Shown here: positions 34,306 to 44,228 of the stretch, in pieces
Layout: every line of letters starts with the position of its first letter
Position numbering within the stretch: the stretch's first letter is position 1
Notes under the pieces: generated by a model
Database searches by the model: none
Told to the model about the DNA's origin: nothing
What the model saw: only the letters and a program-made list of their open reading frames with translations
Assembly (NCBI RefSeq): GCF_001427385.1
Contig: NZ_LMGJ01000037.1
Span: 100,531-164,530 of the forward strand
From: Mesorhizobium sp. Root157
GTDB taxonomy: Bacteria > Pseudomonadota > Alphaproteobacteria > Rhizobiales > Rhizobiaceae
Direction of reading: 5' to 3'
DNA length: 64,000 nt
Program-made: the position numbers and the translations under genes

Positions 34306-37300
34306 ACTTCTCCGCGCTCTTCATCCGCCGGCCGGTGCTGGCGACAGTCGTCGCTCTGATGATCCTGCTGCTCGGCTTCCAGGGTCTGTTCAACCTGTCG
34401 GTGCGCCAGTACCCCAAGGTCGACGAAACCGTCATCACCATCACCACGATCTATGCCGGCGCCAGCCCGGATCTCATCCAGGGTTTCGTCACCGCGCCGA
34501 TTGCGGCGGCGGTCGCGACCACCGAAAACATCGATTACGTGACCTCGCAAAGCACGCCGTCGGCCAGCGTCGTCTCCGTGCAGATGAAGCTCGGTTCCAA
34601 TCCTGACACCGCTTTGACGGAAGTCATGTCGAAGGTGCAGGAGGTGCGCGGGCAATTGCCGGCGGACGCCAAGGATCCGACCATCGTCAAGGGAACCGGC
34701 CAGCAGTTCGCCATCATGTATATGGCGCTGCAAAACCCCAACATGACCGCCGAGCAGCTCACCGAGTATATCGAGCGCGTTATCCGCCCGCGCGTCTCGA
34801 CCATCGAGGGCGTGGCGCAGGTCCAGGTGCTGGGGGCCGCGAACTATTCGATGCGGGTCTGGATCGATCCGATCCGGCTGGCGGCGCGGGGCCTCACCGC
34901 GGCGGAAGTGCTGGCGGCGATCAACAGCTCCAACTTCCTCGCCGCTCCCGGCAAGACCCAGAACGAATACGTCGCCTATTCGATCACGCTGAAATCGACG
35001 CTCCAGACTCCGGAATCCTTCGGCGCGCTGCCGTTGAAATCCGATGGCGACAGCGTCGTGCGCCTGCGCGACGTAGCCAAGGTCGAACTGGCCGCGGCCG
35101 ATACCGACACGCGGGTTTCCTTCAACGGCCAGCCCGGAACCTTCATCGGCATCTTTCCGACACCGTCCGCCAACCCGCTGGACACTTCTGAAGCCGTGCT
35201 TGGCGAATTGCCTGCCATCCAGGCGAGCCTGCCGCACGGCATGACCATGGAACTGGTCTACGATGCGACCGAGCAGATCGGCGCATCGATCGACGAGGTG
35301 TTCAAGACCATCGCCGAAGCGGTCGTCATCGTCGTCCTGGTCATTCTGCTCTTCCTCGGCTCCCTGCGCTCGGTGCTGATGCCGGTCGTCACCATTCCGC
35401 TTTCGTTGATCGGCGTGTGCTTCTTCCTGTTCCTGATGGGCTACTCGATCAACCTTCTGTCATTGCTGGCCATGGTTTTGGCCATCGGCCTGGTCGTCGA
35501 CGACGCCATCGTGGTGGTTGAAAACATTCACCGCCACATGGAGGAAGGCATGGACCCCATGCCGGCGGCCTTCACCGGCATGCGGGAGATCGCCGGACCG
35601 GTCGTTTCCATGACCATCACGCTGGCTGCGGTGTTCGCGCCGCTCGCCTTCACCGGCGGCCTCACCGGCTCGCTGTTTCGCGAATTCGCGCTGACGCTCG
35701 CCGGGGCAGTCGTCATTTCGGGCTTCGTGGCGCTGACCGTCACGCCGATGATGGCGGCGCGTATCCTGAAGTCTGGTCATCAAAGCCGCTTTTCGGCGTT
35801 CGTCGACAACACCTTCGAGCGCATCGCCAATGGCTACGAGAAGCTGGTCTCGGGTTCGCTGAAATACCGGCCCGTCACCTTGATGATTGTTGTGGTGCTG
35901 ATCGCAACGACCGGCTTCATGTTCATGAAGACGTCGACCGAGCTTGCGCCTGAAGAGGATCAGGGAGCCTTGTTTGCCCTGGTGACGGCCCCACGCTATG
36001 CGACGGCGGACTATCTCAATCTTTACACCGATCAGATTTACGATCTGACCAAGGACATTCCCGAAATCAGGGCGAGCTTCTCGGCGCTCGGGATGGGCGG
36101 CGCAACCAATACCGGCTTCTCCGTCTGGGCGTTCAAGGACTGGGCCGAGCGCACCCGTTCGCAAAAGGAACTACAGGCCGACATCCAGGGACGCCTGTCC
36201 AAGGTTGCCGGCGTGCAGGCCCTGGTCTTCGCCCCGCCCTCGCTGCCCGGCGCCGGTGGCGGCCTGCCGATCTCGATGGTCATCCAGTCCACCGGCGAAC
36301 CTTCGCAGGTCTATGAGATCGCCGAGCAGATCAAGCAGAAGGCGCAGGCTTCGGGACGTTTCATCATCGTCCAGAACTCGCTTTCCTTCGACGCGCCACA
36401 GGTCACCATCACCATCGACCGCGACCGCGCCGCGGCGCTCAATATCCCGATCCGCGATATCGGCACCACGCTTGGCCTGCTGGTCGGCGGCGCGGAAGTG
36501 GCGCAGTTCGACCGCGATTCCAACAGCTACGACATCATCCCGCAGGTGCCTCGGGAATTTCGCGACAACCCCGCCCGCCTCGGCGAGTTCTTCGTGCGCA
36601 GTTCAACCGGCCAGATGGTGCCGCTCTCGGCGGTGGTCAACATCTCGACCAATGCCTCGCCGGCCTCGATCGAGCAGTTCAACCAGTTGAACTCGGCGAC
36701 GATCTCGGCGCTGCCGCTTCCCGGCGTCACCACTGGCACCGGCTTGCAGACCATCGAGGAGATTGCGGCTCCGCTGCTGCCGAGCGGTTTCTTCACCGAT
36801 TATTCGGGCCAGTCGCGGCTGGAGAAGGATCAGGGCAACACCATCCTGATCGCCTTCGCGCTTGCCGTGGTCGTCATCTATCTGGTGCTGGCGGCGCAGT
36901 TCGAAAGTTTCCGCGATCCGCTCATCATCATGATGTCGGTGCCGCTGTCGATCTTCGGCGCCATCATCCCGCTCAACCTCGGGCTTGGCACCCTCAACAT
37001 CTACACCCAGGTCGGCCTGATCACGCTGATCGGCCTGATCACCAAGCACGGCATCCTGCTGGTGGAATTCGCCAACCAGCAGCGCGAGGAACATGGGCTG
37101 ACCCGGGTGCAGGGCATCGTTGCCTCGGCCAAGGTTCGCCTGCGTCCGATCCTGATGACGACGGCGGCGATGGCGCTGGGCGTCGTGCCGCTGATCACGG
37201 CGGCGGGTGCAGGTGCCGCGGCCCGCTACTCGATGGGTCTGGTCATTTTCTCCGGCATCCTCATCGGCACGACATTCACCTTGTTCGTGGTGCCGATGTT

Positions 37301-37382
37301 CTACACCTTCCTTGCCCGCAAGGACGTCGCCGTGCCGGTCAGCGAAACGATGCCAGCGGCCGAACCTGCCGCGCAACACTAG
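34302..37382 (+). CDS. RND efflux permease
   Basis: The 1026-residue inner-membrane pump is a hydrophobe/amphiphile-type RND (AcrB/MexF-like). It has twelve helices in two halves, the proton-relay Asp pair in MVLAIGLVVDDAIVVVENIHRH (helix 4), and the large periplasmic porter domains. It starts with an ATGA overlap with the adaptor gene. No TolC-like gene is nearby. The substrate range is not visible from sequence; TetR control suggests induction by toxic compounds. Confidence 0.93.
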   Translation: MNFSALFIRRPVLATVVALMILLLGFQGLFNLSVRQYPKVDETVITITTIYAGASPDLIQGFVTAPIAAAVATTENIDYVTSQSTPSASVVSVQMKLGSNPDTALTEVMSKVQEVRGQLPADAKDPTIVKGTGQQFAIMYMALQNPNMTAEQLTEYIERVIRPRVSTIEGVAQVQVLGAANYSMRVWIDPIRLAARGLTAAEVLAAINSSNFLAAPGKTQNEYVAYSITLKSTLQTPESFGALPLKSDGDSVVRLRDVAKVELAAADTDTRVSFNGQPGTFIGIFPTPSANPLDTSEAVLGELPAIQASLPHGMTMELVYDATEQIGASIDEVFKTIAEAVVIVVLVILLFLGSLRSVLMPVVTIPLSLIGVCFFLFLMGYSINLLSLLAMVLAIGLVVDDAIVVVENIHRHMEEGMDPMPAAFTGMREIAGPVVSMTITLAAVFAPLAFTGGLTGSLFREFALTLAGAVVISGFVALTVTPMMAARILKSGHQSRFSAFVDNTFERIANGYEKLVSGSLKYRPVTLMIVVVLIATTGFMFMKTSTELAPEEDQGALFALVTAPRYATADYLNLYTDQIYDLTKDIPEIRASFSALGMGGATNTGFSVWAFKDWAERTRSQKELQADIQGRLSKVAGVQALVFAPPSLPGAGGGLPISMVIQSTGEPSQVYEIAEQIKQKAQASGRFIIVQNSLSFDAPQVTITIDRDRAAALNIPIRDIGTTLGLLVGGAEVAQFDRDSNSYDIIPQVPREFRDNPARLGEFFVRSSTGQMVPLSAVVNISTNASPASIEQFNQLNSATISALPLPGVTTGTGLQTIEEIAAPLLPSGFFTDYSGQSRLEKDQGNTILIAFALAVVVIYLVLAAQFESFRDPLIIMMSVPLSIFGAIIPLNLGLGTLNIYTQVGLITLIGLITKHGILLVEFANQQREEHGLTRVQGIVASAKVRLRPILMTTAAMALGVVPLITAAGAGAAARYSMGLVIFSGILIGTTFTLFVVPMFYTFLARKDVAVPVSETMPAAEPAAQH

Positions 37383-37430
37383 AGCATCGGACCGAAAGTG
37401 GAAACCGGTTTTCGGAAAATCCGATGTTAA
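37382..37430. repeat. Rhizobial palindrome AGAGCATCGG type, full length
   Basis: AGAGCATCGG at the left and CCGATG at the right flank CCGAAAGTGG and CCGGTTTTCGG, an inner inverted pair. A TTAAAACAAAG tail follows. The ends match the solo element at 25042-25064, and the core resembles the ATGCAT-type elements at 14.2 kb. Confidence 0.8.
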
Positions 37431-37492
37431 AACAAAGTGCCAGAGCGTCCTTTGTGCGTCCGAAAGGACGCACGGCGCTGCAAACGCAAACG

Positions 37493-37525
37493 AAAAAGCG
37501 GCGGAGAAATCCGCCGCTTTTTTTT
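37493..37525. terminator. Bidirectional rho-independent terminator
   Basis: AAAAAGCGGCGGA, a loop GAAA, TCCGCCGCTTTTTTTT. The T-run on the plus strand ends RND transcription; the matching run on the minus strand ends the VOC gene. Confidence 0.9.
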
Positions 37526-37588
37526 GGGGAGAAGGGCTGGGCCGCAACTCCGGGCAAAAACCGGGGCCGGCTTTCCTGGGGGGGTGCT

Positions 37589-38062
37589 CTACCCCCGCGC
37601 CGCTTCCTCGATCTTGGCGACGTCGATCTTGACCATCTTCATCATCGCCTGCATCACGCGGCCTGCTTTGGCCTTGTCGGGATCGTTCAGCAGCTTCGGA
37701 AGCACGTCCGGCACCACTTGCCATGAAACGCCGAACTTGTCCTTCAGCCAGCTGCATGCGACCTCCTTGCCGCCGTCGGCGGTCAATGCGTTCCAGTAGT
37801 GATCGACTTCCTCCTGCGACTTGCAGTCGATGGACAGCGAGATCGCTTCGTTGAACTTGTGCTCGGGACCGCCGTTCAGCGCCTGGAACGTCTGTCCATC
37901 GAGTTCGAACGTCACCAGAAGCACGCTGCCTTGCTTTTCCGGGGCCTCCTTGCCCCAGCGCAGGATCTGGCCCGCCTTGGCGTTCCTGAAGATCGAGACG
38001 TAAAAATTCATCGCCTCTTCGGCCTGGCCGTCGAACCACAGGCACGGTGTGATTTTCTGCAT
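37589..38062 (-). CDS. VOC family (PhnB/3-demethylubiquinone-type) protein
   Basis: The 157-residue product is a glyoxalase/VOC-fold protein of the PhnB-like group: MQKITPCLWFDGQAEEAMNFYVSIF at the start, GSVLLVTFELDGQTFQALNGGP and NEAISLSIDCKSQEEVDHYW in the middle, and the C-terminal KFGVSWQVVPDVLPKLL. The biochemical role of this subgroup is unsettled. GAGGAGA before the ATG at 38062 is a clear ribosome site and the longer upstream frame is not conserved. A shared terminator lies downstream. Confidence 0.88.
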   Translation of the reverse strand: MQKITPCLWFDGQAEEAMNFYVSIFRNAKAGQILRWGKEAPEKQGSVLLVTFELDGQTFQALNGGPEHKFNEAISLSIDCKSQEEVDHYWNALTADGGKEVACSWLKDKFGVSWQVVPDVLPKLLNDPDKAKAGRVMQAMMKMVKIDVAKIEEAARG

Positions 38063-38234
38063 CGTCGTCTCCTCGGTGTGAACTGCGTTGGCTACAATTT
38101 CTCGGTCTGGCCGGACGGCGTTCTTGGCCGCCGTTGGTTTAAAGACGGCTCTGTCAGGCTCCATCCGACATCGGCCTTGAAAAATCGCCCGGCAGGCTGC
38201 GCCGCAGATCCTAAACTGGCGCAGCGCAAAAGCG

Positions 38235-38263
38235 TGGCAACAGGAAAAGATGGCGTGTATAAC
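38235..38263 (+). promoter_or_regulatory. Possible ilvD promoter
   Basis: TGGCAA at 38235-38240, 17 bases, then TATAAC at 38258-38263, about 65 bases before the ilvD start. The -10 box is good, the -35 box poor. The rest of the 265-base gap holds nothing I recognise. Confidence 0.3.
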
Positions 38264-38327
38264 GCTTGCGACCTATTTTGATGGAGCGGCGCGACTGCAC
38301 GCCCCCCTAAAGCCAAGGACAGTTTGA

Positions 38328-40163
38328 ATGCCTCCCTATCGTTCACGCACGACCACCCATGGCCGCAACATGGCCGGCGCGCGCGGCCTGTGGCGCGCCA
38401 CCGGCATGAAGGACGGCGATTTCGGCAAGCCGATCATTGCCGTGGTGAACTCCTTTACCCAGTTCGTGCCCGGCCACGTCCATCTGAAGGACCTCGGCCA
38501 GCTTGTCGCCCGCGAGATCGAGAAGGCGGGCGGCGTCGCCAAGGAATTCAACACCATCGCGGTCGACGACGGCATCGCCATGGGCCATGACGGCATGCTC
38601 TATTCACTGCCGTCGCGCGAGATCATCGCCGACTCGGTCGAGTACATGGTCAACGCGCATTGCGCCGACGCCATGGTCTGCATCTCCAATTGCGACAAGA
38701 TCACGCCCGGCATGCTGATGGCGTCGCTGCGCCTCAACATCCCGACCGTGTTCGTTTCCGGCGGCCCGATGGAGGCCGGCAAGGTGGTGCTCGCCGGCAA
38801 GACCCAGGCGCTCGATCTGGTCGACGCCATGGTGGCGGCGGCAGACGACGCCGTCTCCGACGAGGATGTCCAGGCCATCGAGCGCTCGGCCTGCCCGACC
38901 TGCGGTTCGTGCTCGGGCATGTTCACCGCCAATTCGATGAACTGCCTGACCGAGGCGCTCGGGCTGTCTCTGCCCGGCAACGGCTCGACGCTCGCCACCC
39001 ACGCCGACCGCAAGCGCCTGTTCGTGGAAGCCGGCCACCTGATCGTCGATCTTGCCCAGCGCTACTACGAGCAGGACGACGAGACCGCTCTGCCGCGCAC
39101 CATCGCCTCCAAGGGTGCGTTCGAAAATGCCATGACCCTCGACATCGCCATGGGCGGCTCCACCAACACCGTGCTGCACATCCTTGCCGCGGCGCATGAA
39201 GGCGAGATCGATTTCGACCTCGCCGACATCGACGCCCTGTCGCGCCGCGTTCCTTGCCTGTGCAAGGTGGCGCCGGCCAAGTCCGACGTCCACATGGAAG
39301 ACGTGCACCGCGCCGGCGGCATCATGGCCATTCTGGGCCAACTCGACCGCGCCGGCCTCATCAACCGCGACCTGCCCACCGTGCATACGGCAACCATCGG
39401 CCAGGCCATCGAGCATTGGGATATTTCCTCGACGACAAGCCAGAAAGTGCGCGACTTCTATCTCGCCGCCCCCGGCGGCGTGCCGACCCAGGTAGCTTTC
39501 AGTCAGGACCGTCGCTGGGATGACCTCGACACGAACCGCGAAACAGGCGTCATCCGCTCGGCCGAACATCCCTTCTCCAAGGACGGCGGGCTTGCCGTGC
39601 TCAAGGGCAACATCGCGCTCGACGGCTGCATCGTGAAAACCGCTGGCGTCGATGAATCGATCCTCAAATTCACCGGCCCGGCCCGGGTCTTCGAAAGCCA
39701 GGATTCCAGCGTACTCGCCATCCTCAACGGCAAGATCAAGCCGGGCGACGTGGTGGTGATCCGCTATGAAGGTCCGCGCGGCGGCCCCGGCATGCAGGAA
39801 ATGCTCTATCCGACCAGCTACCTGAAGTCGAAGGGCCTCGGGAAAGTGTGCGCCTTGCTGACCGACGGGCGTTTTTCCGGCGGCACCTCGGGCTTGTCCA
39901 TCGGTCACGTTTCGCCGGAAGCCGAGGAGGGCGGCCTGATCGGGCTGGTGCGCGAGGGCGACATCATCGAGATCGACATCCCCAACCGCACCATCAACCT
40001 CGCCGTCGACGAAGCCGAACTGGCCAGCCGCCGCGCAGCCCAGGATGCAGCGGGCTGGAAGCCCACGGAAGTGCGCAAGCGCAAGATCACGCAGGCGCTG
40101 CGCGCCTACGCGGCCTTCGCCACCAGCGCCGACAAGGGCGCGGTGCGCTACGTGCCGGAGTAA
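38328..40163 (+). CDS. ilvD: Dihydroxy-acid dehydratase
   Basis: IlvD dehydrates 2,3-dihydroxy acids in valine, leucine and isoleucine synthesis. The 611-residue product closely follows the E. coli type: [20 protein letters not shown] at the start, the cluster cysteines in [12 protein letters not shown] and [18 protein letters not shown], and [19 protein letters not shown] near the end. E. coli-type enzymes hold an oxygen-sensitive [4Fe-4S] cluster. AAGGACAG precedes the ATG. It stands alone, without other ilv genes. Confidence 0.97.
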   Translation: MPPYRSRTTTHGRNMAGARGLWRATGMKDGDFGKPIIAVVNSFTQFVPGHVHLKDLGQLVAREIEKAGGVAKEFNTIAVDDGIAMGHDGMLYSLPSREIIADSVEYMVNAHCADAMVCISNCDKITPGMLMASLRLNIPTVFVSGGPMEAGKVVLAGKTQALDLVDAMVAAADDAVSDEDVQAIERSACPTCGSCSGMFTANSMNCLTEALGLSLPGNGSTLATHADRKRLFVEAGHLIVDLAQRYYEQDDETALPRTIASKGAFENAMTLDIAMGGSTNTVLHILAAAHEGEIDFDLADIDALSRRVPCLCKVAPAKSDVHMEDVHRAGGIMAILGQLDRAGLINRDLPTVHTATIGQAIEHWDISSTTSQKVRDFYLAAPGGVPTQVAFSQDRRWDDLDTNRETGVIRSAEHPFSKDGGLAVLKGNIALDGCIVKTAGVDESILKFTGPARVFESQDSSVLAILNGKIKPGDVVVIRYEGPRGGPGMQEMLYPTSYLKSKGLGKVCALLTDGRFSGGTSGLSIGHVSPEAEEGGLIGLVREGDIIEIDIPNRTINLAVDEAELASRRAAQDAAGWKPTEVRKRKITQALRAYAAFATSADKGAVRYVPE

Positions 40164-40276
40164 GAGGAACGCCGCTGGCCCGCGCTGTCTTCTCAGCCGG
40201 GCCGCAAGCGCTCGTGATAGGGTTTACGGCCCCTATCTCGGGGTATGGATTCCCGACCTAAACCAAGGGCTAGAAA

Positions 40277-41569
40277 ATGGGCTTCGACCTCATCGTACGC
40301 GGCGGCACGCTGCCTGACGGTCGCGTCGCCGATATCGGCATCAAGGGTGAAACCATCACGGCAATCGAGCCGAAGCTCGACGCCGAAACCGGCACGGTGA
40401 TCGACGCCACGGGCAACCTCGTTTCGCCGCCCTTCGTCGATCCGCATTTCCATATGGACGCGACGCTGTCCTACGGCCTGCCGCGCATCAATGCGTCGGG
40501 AACGCTGCTGGAGGGCATTGAACTGTGGGGCGAGTTGAAGCCCTTGCTCACCCACGAAGCGGTCAAGCAGCGCGCGCTCGCCTATTGCGACTGGGCGGTG
40601 TCGATGGGCCTGCTCGCCATCCGCACCCATGTCGACGTCTGTGACGACCGGCTGCTCGCCGTCGAAGCGCTGCTCGAGGTCAAGCAAGAAGTCGCGCCCT
40701 ATATCGACCTGCAACTGGTCGCCTTCCCGCAGGACGGTTTTTACCGCTCGCCTACAGCCCGCGCGAATACCATTCGCGCTCTGGATAAGGGTGTCGAGAT
40801 CGTCGGCGGTATTCCGCATTTCGAGCGTACCATGGCCGATGGCACCCGTTCCGTCACCGAACTGTGCGAGATCGCCGCCACACGCGGCCTGATGGTCGAT
40901 ATGCATTGTGACGAAACCGACGACCCCAATTCGCGCCACGTCGAGCAACTGGCCTATGAAGCGCAGCGCCTTGGCCTGCAAGGCAGGGTGACCGGTTCGC
41001 ACCTCACCTCCATGCATTCCATGGACAATTACTACGTCTCCAAGCTGCTGCCGCTGATCGCCGAGGCTAACCTCTCGGTGATCCCCAACCCGCTCATCAA
41101 CATCATGCTGCAAGGCCGCCACGACAGTTTTCCCAAGCGCCGCGGCCTGACGCGGGTGAAGGAGATGCAAGCGCTGGGCATCCGCGTCGGCTGGGGCCAG
41201 GACTGCGTGCTCGACCCGTGGTATTCGCTGGGCACCGCCGACATGCTCGACGTCGCCTTCATGGGCCTGCATGTGGCGCAGATGTCGTCGCCCGCCGACA
41301 TGGCGAAATGCTTCGACATGGTGACCAACGTCAACGCCGCCATCATGGGGCTGGGCCATCTCGGCCTTGAAGTCGGCAAGCGCGCCAGCCTGGTCGTGCT
41401 CGATGCCGGAAACCCGATCGAGGCGATTCGGCTGCGCCCTGAGCGGCTCTGCGTCATCGCCCGCGGCAAGGTCGTGGCCGAGCGTGAAAGGCGGGAGACC
41501 AAACTGGCCATCTCCGGCCGCCCGGCCATGGTCAACCGACGCCACGTGCCACCGTCGCGCCCGGCATAG
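40277..41569 (+). CDS. Cytosine-deaminase-like amidohydrolase
   Basis: The 430-residue amidohydrolase resembles bacterial cytosine deaminase CodA. Metal and catalytic residues are visible: the HxH pair in DPHFHMDATLS, H-C-D-E in DMHCDETDDPNSRH, the second histidine in GSHLTSMHSMDNYYVS, and the aspartate in GWGQDCVLDPWYSLGTADML. In E. coli CodA that last stretch reads HDDVFDPW; here QDCV, so the residue after the metal aspartate is Cys instead of Asp. That position affects substrate choice in CodA, so the natural substrate may be another pyrimidine-like or guanidine ring. AAGGGCTAGAAA precedes the ATG. Confidence 0.88.
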   Translation: MGFDLIVRGGTLPDGRVADIGIKGETITAIEPKLDAETGTVIDATGNLVSPPFVDPHFHMDATLSYGLPRINASGTLLEGIELWGELKPLLTHEAVKQRALAYCDWAVSMGLLAIRTHVDVCDDRLLAVEALLEVKQEVAPYIDLQLVAFPQDGFYRSPTARANTIRALDKGVEIVGGIPHFERTMADGTRSVTELCEIAATRGLMVDMHCDETDDPNSRHVEQLAYEAQRLGLQGRVTGSHLTSMHSMDNYYVSKLLPLIAEANLSVIPNPLINIMLQGRHDSFPKRRGLTRVKEMQALGIRVGWGQDCVLDPWYSLGTADMLDVAFMGLHVAQMSSPADMAKCFDMVTNVNAAIMGLGHLGLEVGKRASLVVLDAGNPIEAIRLRPERLCVIARGKVVAERERRETKLAISGRPAMVNRRHVPPSRPA

Positions 41570-41645
41570 GTCTCGCCACGATCCTGCCCCAACATTGCGT
41601 CACGTTGAATTTATCCGACCCCATAACCCTCGCGGACCCTCGACA

Positions 41646-41903
41646 ATGCGCCTGCTTGCCCCCCTCGCCATTGCTGCCCTTGCCCTCACGCTTGCCGGCT
41701 GCATGACGGCTGAGGAGCAGCGTGCCGCCGACGAGGCCAAATGCCGGTCCTACGGTTTCGAGCGCAACAACGACGCCTTCGCCGAATGCCTGCAGCGCAT
41801 CGAACTCGACCGGCGCGCGGATATGCGCGAATTGCGCCGCGATCCGTTCTGGGAGCCTAGGGTCATCTACAGGCCGGTGGTCGTGCATCCGCCCGCAAAA
41901 TAG
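41646..41903 (+). CDS. Small lipoprotein of unknown function
   Basis: The 85-residue product has a lipoprotein signal peptide, MRLLAPLAIAALALTLAGC, with the lipobox cysteine at 19. The mature part is polar and charged (EEQRAADEAKCRSYGFERNN...FAECLQRIELDRRADMRELRRD) and has two further cysteines that could pair. It ends in RPVVVHPPAK. No function is known to me. Short proteins of this type are common in Rhizobiales envelopes. The ATG at 41646 is the only start that gives a signal peptide. Confidence 0.8.
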   Translation: MRLLAPLAIAALALTLAGCMTAEEQRAADEAKCRSYGFERNNDAFAECLQRIELDRRADMRELRRDPFWEPRVIYRPVVVHPPAK

Positions 41904-42039
41904 CCGCCCGTTTCAGGCACGCCCTGTCCCAATCGAATTTCCTCGCCAATACGCCGCCATCCGGCTAGGTCGTGGCCGCAAGCACTTCCGCAACCGGCCT
42001 TCCCCGGCGGTTGAGCGGAGGATCACAGAGACACCGTCG

Positions 42040-42948
42040 ATGCCCAAAATTCCGATCCGCAACATGCTCGTTGCCGGCATCCTGTTGATGCTGGCGGGCG
42101 ACTTCATGTTCGCCCTCAACGACGCGATGGGCAAATGGCTGGTGGCGAGTTTTTCCGTCGGCCAGGTGGTGTTGGTCCGCTCGATCGGCTCCTTCATCAT
42201 CCTCGGCCCGATGATCGCCCATCAAGGCGCGGCTAAGCTGTTCCACATGGATCGTCTCGGGCTGCAAATCCTGCGGGTTGTCGCCACCACGCTCGACACC
42301 GTTCTGTTCTATGCTGCCGTCGTCTATCTGCCGCTGGCCGACGTGATGAGTTTCTACATGGCCGGTCCGATCTATGTCGCCGCCATGTCGCATTTCCTGC
42401 TCGGCGAGAAGGTCGGCTGGCGCCGTTGGGCGGCGATTTCCATCGGCTTCTGCGGCGTGCTCATCATGTTGAAGCCGTCATCGGCCGCGTTCTCGCTGTC
42501 CTCGCTGTTTGCCCTGATCGGCAGCATTTCGTTCGCTGTCGGCCTCGTCCTCAACCGCAGCCTGCGCGGCACCAGCGACACCACGCTGGTCACCTGGCAG
42601 ACCGTCGCCGCCGGTCTTGTCGCCGCAGTGATGGCCATCGGCAACTGGCACCCGGCGTCGGCATTCGACTACGGTGCCATGCTCCTGCTCGGCGTCGTCT
42701 CCGGCGCTGCCCATTTGATGATCACGCGGGCCTTGAAGCTCGCGCCCGCCTCGACGCTGGCGCCGTTGCACTACACGCTGCTCTTGTGGGCGGTGGTGTT
42801 CGGCGTGCTGTTCTTCAGCGATGTGCCCGGCCCCCGTATTCTTGTCGGCGCCGGCATCGTCGTTCTGGCCGGTCTGTTCATCTTCCACCGCCAGAAGGTC
42901 AAGGATACCGGAGTGCCGCCCGAAAATGTGCCGAAGGGCGTCAACTGA
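42040..42948 (+). CDS. EamA/DMT family transporter
   Basis: The 302-residue protein has ten predicted helices in two EamA repeats (GDFMFALNDAMGKWLVASFSV near the start, and LFALIGSISFAVGLVLNRSLRG in the second half). It belongs to the large drug/metabolite exporter group; substrate unknown. The ATG at 42040 opens the conserved region, while the longer frame runs through non-coding sequence. No partner gene is evident. Confidence 0.88.
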   Translation: MPKIPIRNMLVAGILLMLAGDFMFALNDAMGKWLVASFSVGQVVLVRSIGSFIILGPMIAHQGAAKLFHMDRLGLQILRVVATTLDTVLFYAAVVYLPLADVMSFYMAGPIYVAAMSHFLLGEKVGWRRWAAISIGFCGVLIMLKPSSAAFSLSSLFALIGSISFAVGLVLNRSLRGTSDTTLVTWQTVAAGLVAAVMAIGNWHPASAFDYGAMLLLGVVSGAAHLMITRALKLAPASTLAPLHYTLLLWAVVFGVLFFSDVPGPRILVGAGIVVLAGLFIFHRQKVKDTGVPPENVPKGVN

Positions 42949-43059
42949 GGCTTCCGTCGCGCTGTTTCGAGGCGGTGCGGTCTGCCTCTTGTTCGAACGT
43001 CCGGTAAGGGCGTATCACCGCGTCAGGCCGGAGCCTTCATCCTTCGGCGGAGAAGAACC

Positions 43060-43554
43060 ATGTTTGCAGCCCACGCCATCGACACCAGCGACAAGCCACG
43101 ATTTTATCGCGAACTCGCGACCCAACTGGAGGGCCTGCTGACCGGCGAGAGCGATGCCATCGCCAACGCCGCCAACACCTCGGCGCTGCTGTTCCAGGCG
43201 ATGCCGGACGTGAACTGGGCCGGTTTCTATTTCCTGCGCTCGCCCGACGAACTGGTCGTCGGCCCGTTCCAGGGCAAGCCTGCCTGCGTTCGAATCGCCG
43301 TCGGCCGTGGCGTGTGCGGCAGTGCGGTTGCCGAGCGCCGCTCGATCGTGGTCGAGGATGTCGCTGCCGTCGAAAACCACATCTTCTGCGACCCCGATTC
43401 GCGCTCCGAACTGGTCGTGCCGCTTGCCCGCGGCGGCGAAATCTTCGGCGTGCTCGACCTCGACAGCCCGACGCCGGGCCGTTTCGACGACGACGACCGG
43501 GCCGGCATCGAGCGGCTGGCCGAAATCTACGTTGCCGCTAGCGCCGCTTTCTGA
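43060..43554 (+). CDS. msrC: Free methionine-(R)-sulfoxide reductase (GAF domain)
   Basis: fRMsr reduces free methionine-R-sulfoxide in the cytoplasm. The 164-residue GAF protein keeps the three catalytic/resolving cysteines C76, C86 and C110 with spacings of 10 and 24 residues, as in E. coli MsrC (GPFQGKPACVRIAVGRGVCG and NHIFCDPDSRSE), and the ligand-site VLDLDSPTPGRFD. GGCGGAGAAG precedes the ATG. Function by family is well supported. Confidence 0.92.
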   Translation: MFAAHAIDTSDKPRFYRELATQLEGLLTGESDAIANAANTSALLFQAMPDVNWAGFYFLRSPDELVVGPFQGKPACVRIAVGRGVCGSAVAERRSIVVEDVAAVENHIFCDPDSRSELVVPLARGGEIFGVLDLDSPTPGRFDDDDRAGIERLAEIYVAASAAF

Positions 43555-43592
43555 TTTCCTGCCGCCGGCTTGGCATCGTATCGGGGGCAGCG

Positions 43593-44222
43593 GTGGCGGA
43601 TAACATCTTCGGAAAGGCGAGCGCGCTGATCCTGACCGGCGCCGGCGTGTTGGGAATAAGCTACGGCATCGCCAAATACGTCACCGATTTCGAGGCCGCC
43701 AAGGGCGAGATCCAGAACCTGCGCGGCCAGATCGCCCAGTTGCACGAAGTTTTGGCCAAGACCCAGTTCGGCTCCGATCCTGCCCGCATCGACCGTCTCG
43801 AAGCGCGTATCGGCGAACTCGAAAAGAAGCTGGAAGCCCGCGAATCCACTGCTGCCCCAGTTGCCCCCGCACCGGCTGCCGCAACCATCAAGGCCCATCT
43901 CGATGCCGGCGGTTTCGACGGCACTGCCTCCGACGGCACCGCCCGCTGGCCGTTCCGGGTCACCGATGTCAGGCTGGGTGCCGATTTCCAGTTCGAAGCC
44001 GCGATCGAATGGACGACGATGAAATCGCAGCACCTGATCCGCGGCCGCTATTCCGATACCTCCCTGTTCTTCAAGGAGGTCGAGGCCATCAAGGCGGGCA
44101 ACAACACCGTGATCGGCTGCGAATACACGCTCGCCTCGCAGCGCCCCGATGGCCTGTCCGGCACCTATGAAAAATGCGACGGCAACGCAGCCGGCGGTAC
44201 CATCGACGTCAAATGGTGGTGA
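43593..44222 (+). CDS. Membrane-anchored coiled-coil protein of unknown function
   Basis: The 209-residue product starts with a GTG. Residues 8-28 form a hydrophobic anchor (ASALILTGAGVLGISYGIAKY). Residues 32-83 are a likely coiled coil (FEAAKGEIQNLRGQIAQLHEVL...RIDRLEARIGELEKKLEARES), followed by an Ala/Pro linker and a C-terminal globular domain of about 110 residues ending GGTIDVKWW. The globular part has no family I recognise. The topology suggests a protein anchored in the inner membrane with a soluble sensing or binding domain. It is convergent with dppF with a 6-base gap. Confidence 0.7.
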   Translation: MADNIFGKASALILTGAGVLGISYGIAKYVTDFEAAKGEIQNLRGQIAQLHEVLAKTQFGSDPARIDRLEARIGELEKKLEARESTAAPVAPAPAAATIKAHLDAGGFDGTASDGTARWPFRVTDVRLGADFQFEAAIEWTTMKSQHLIRGRYSDTSLFFKEVEAIKAGNNTVIGCEYTLASQRPDGLSGTYEKCDGNAAGGTIDVKWW

Positions 44223-44228
44223 GAGGCT

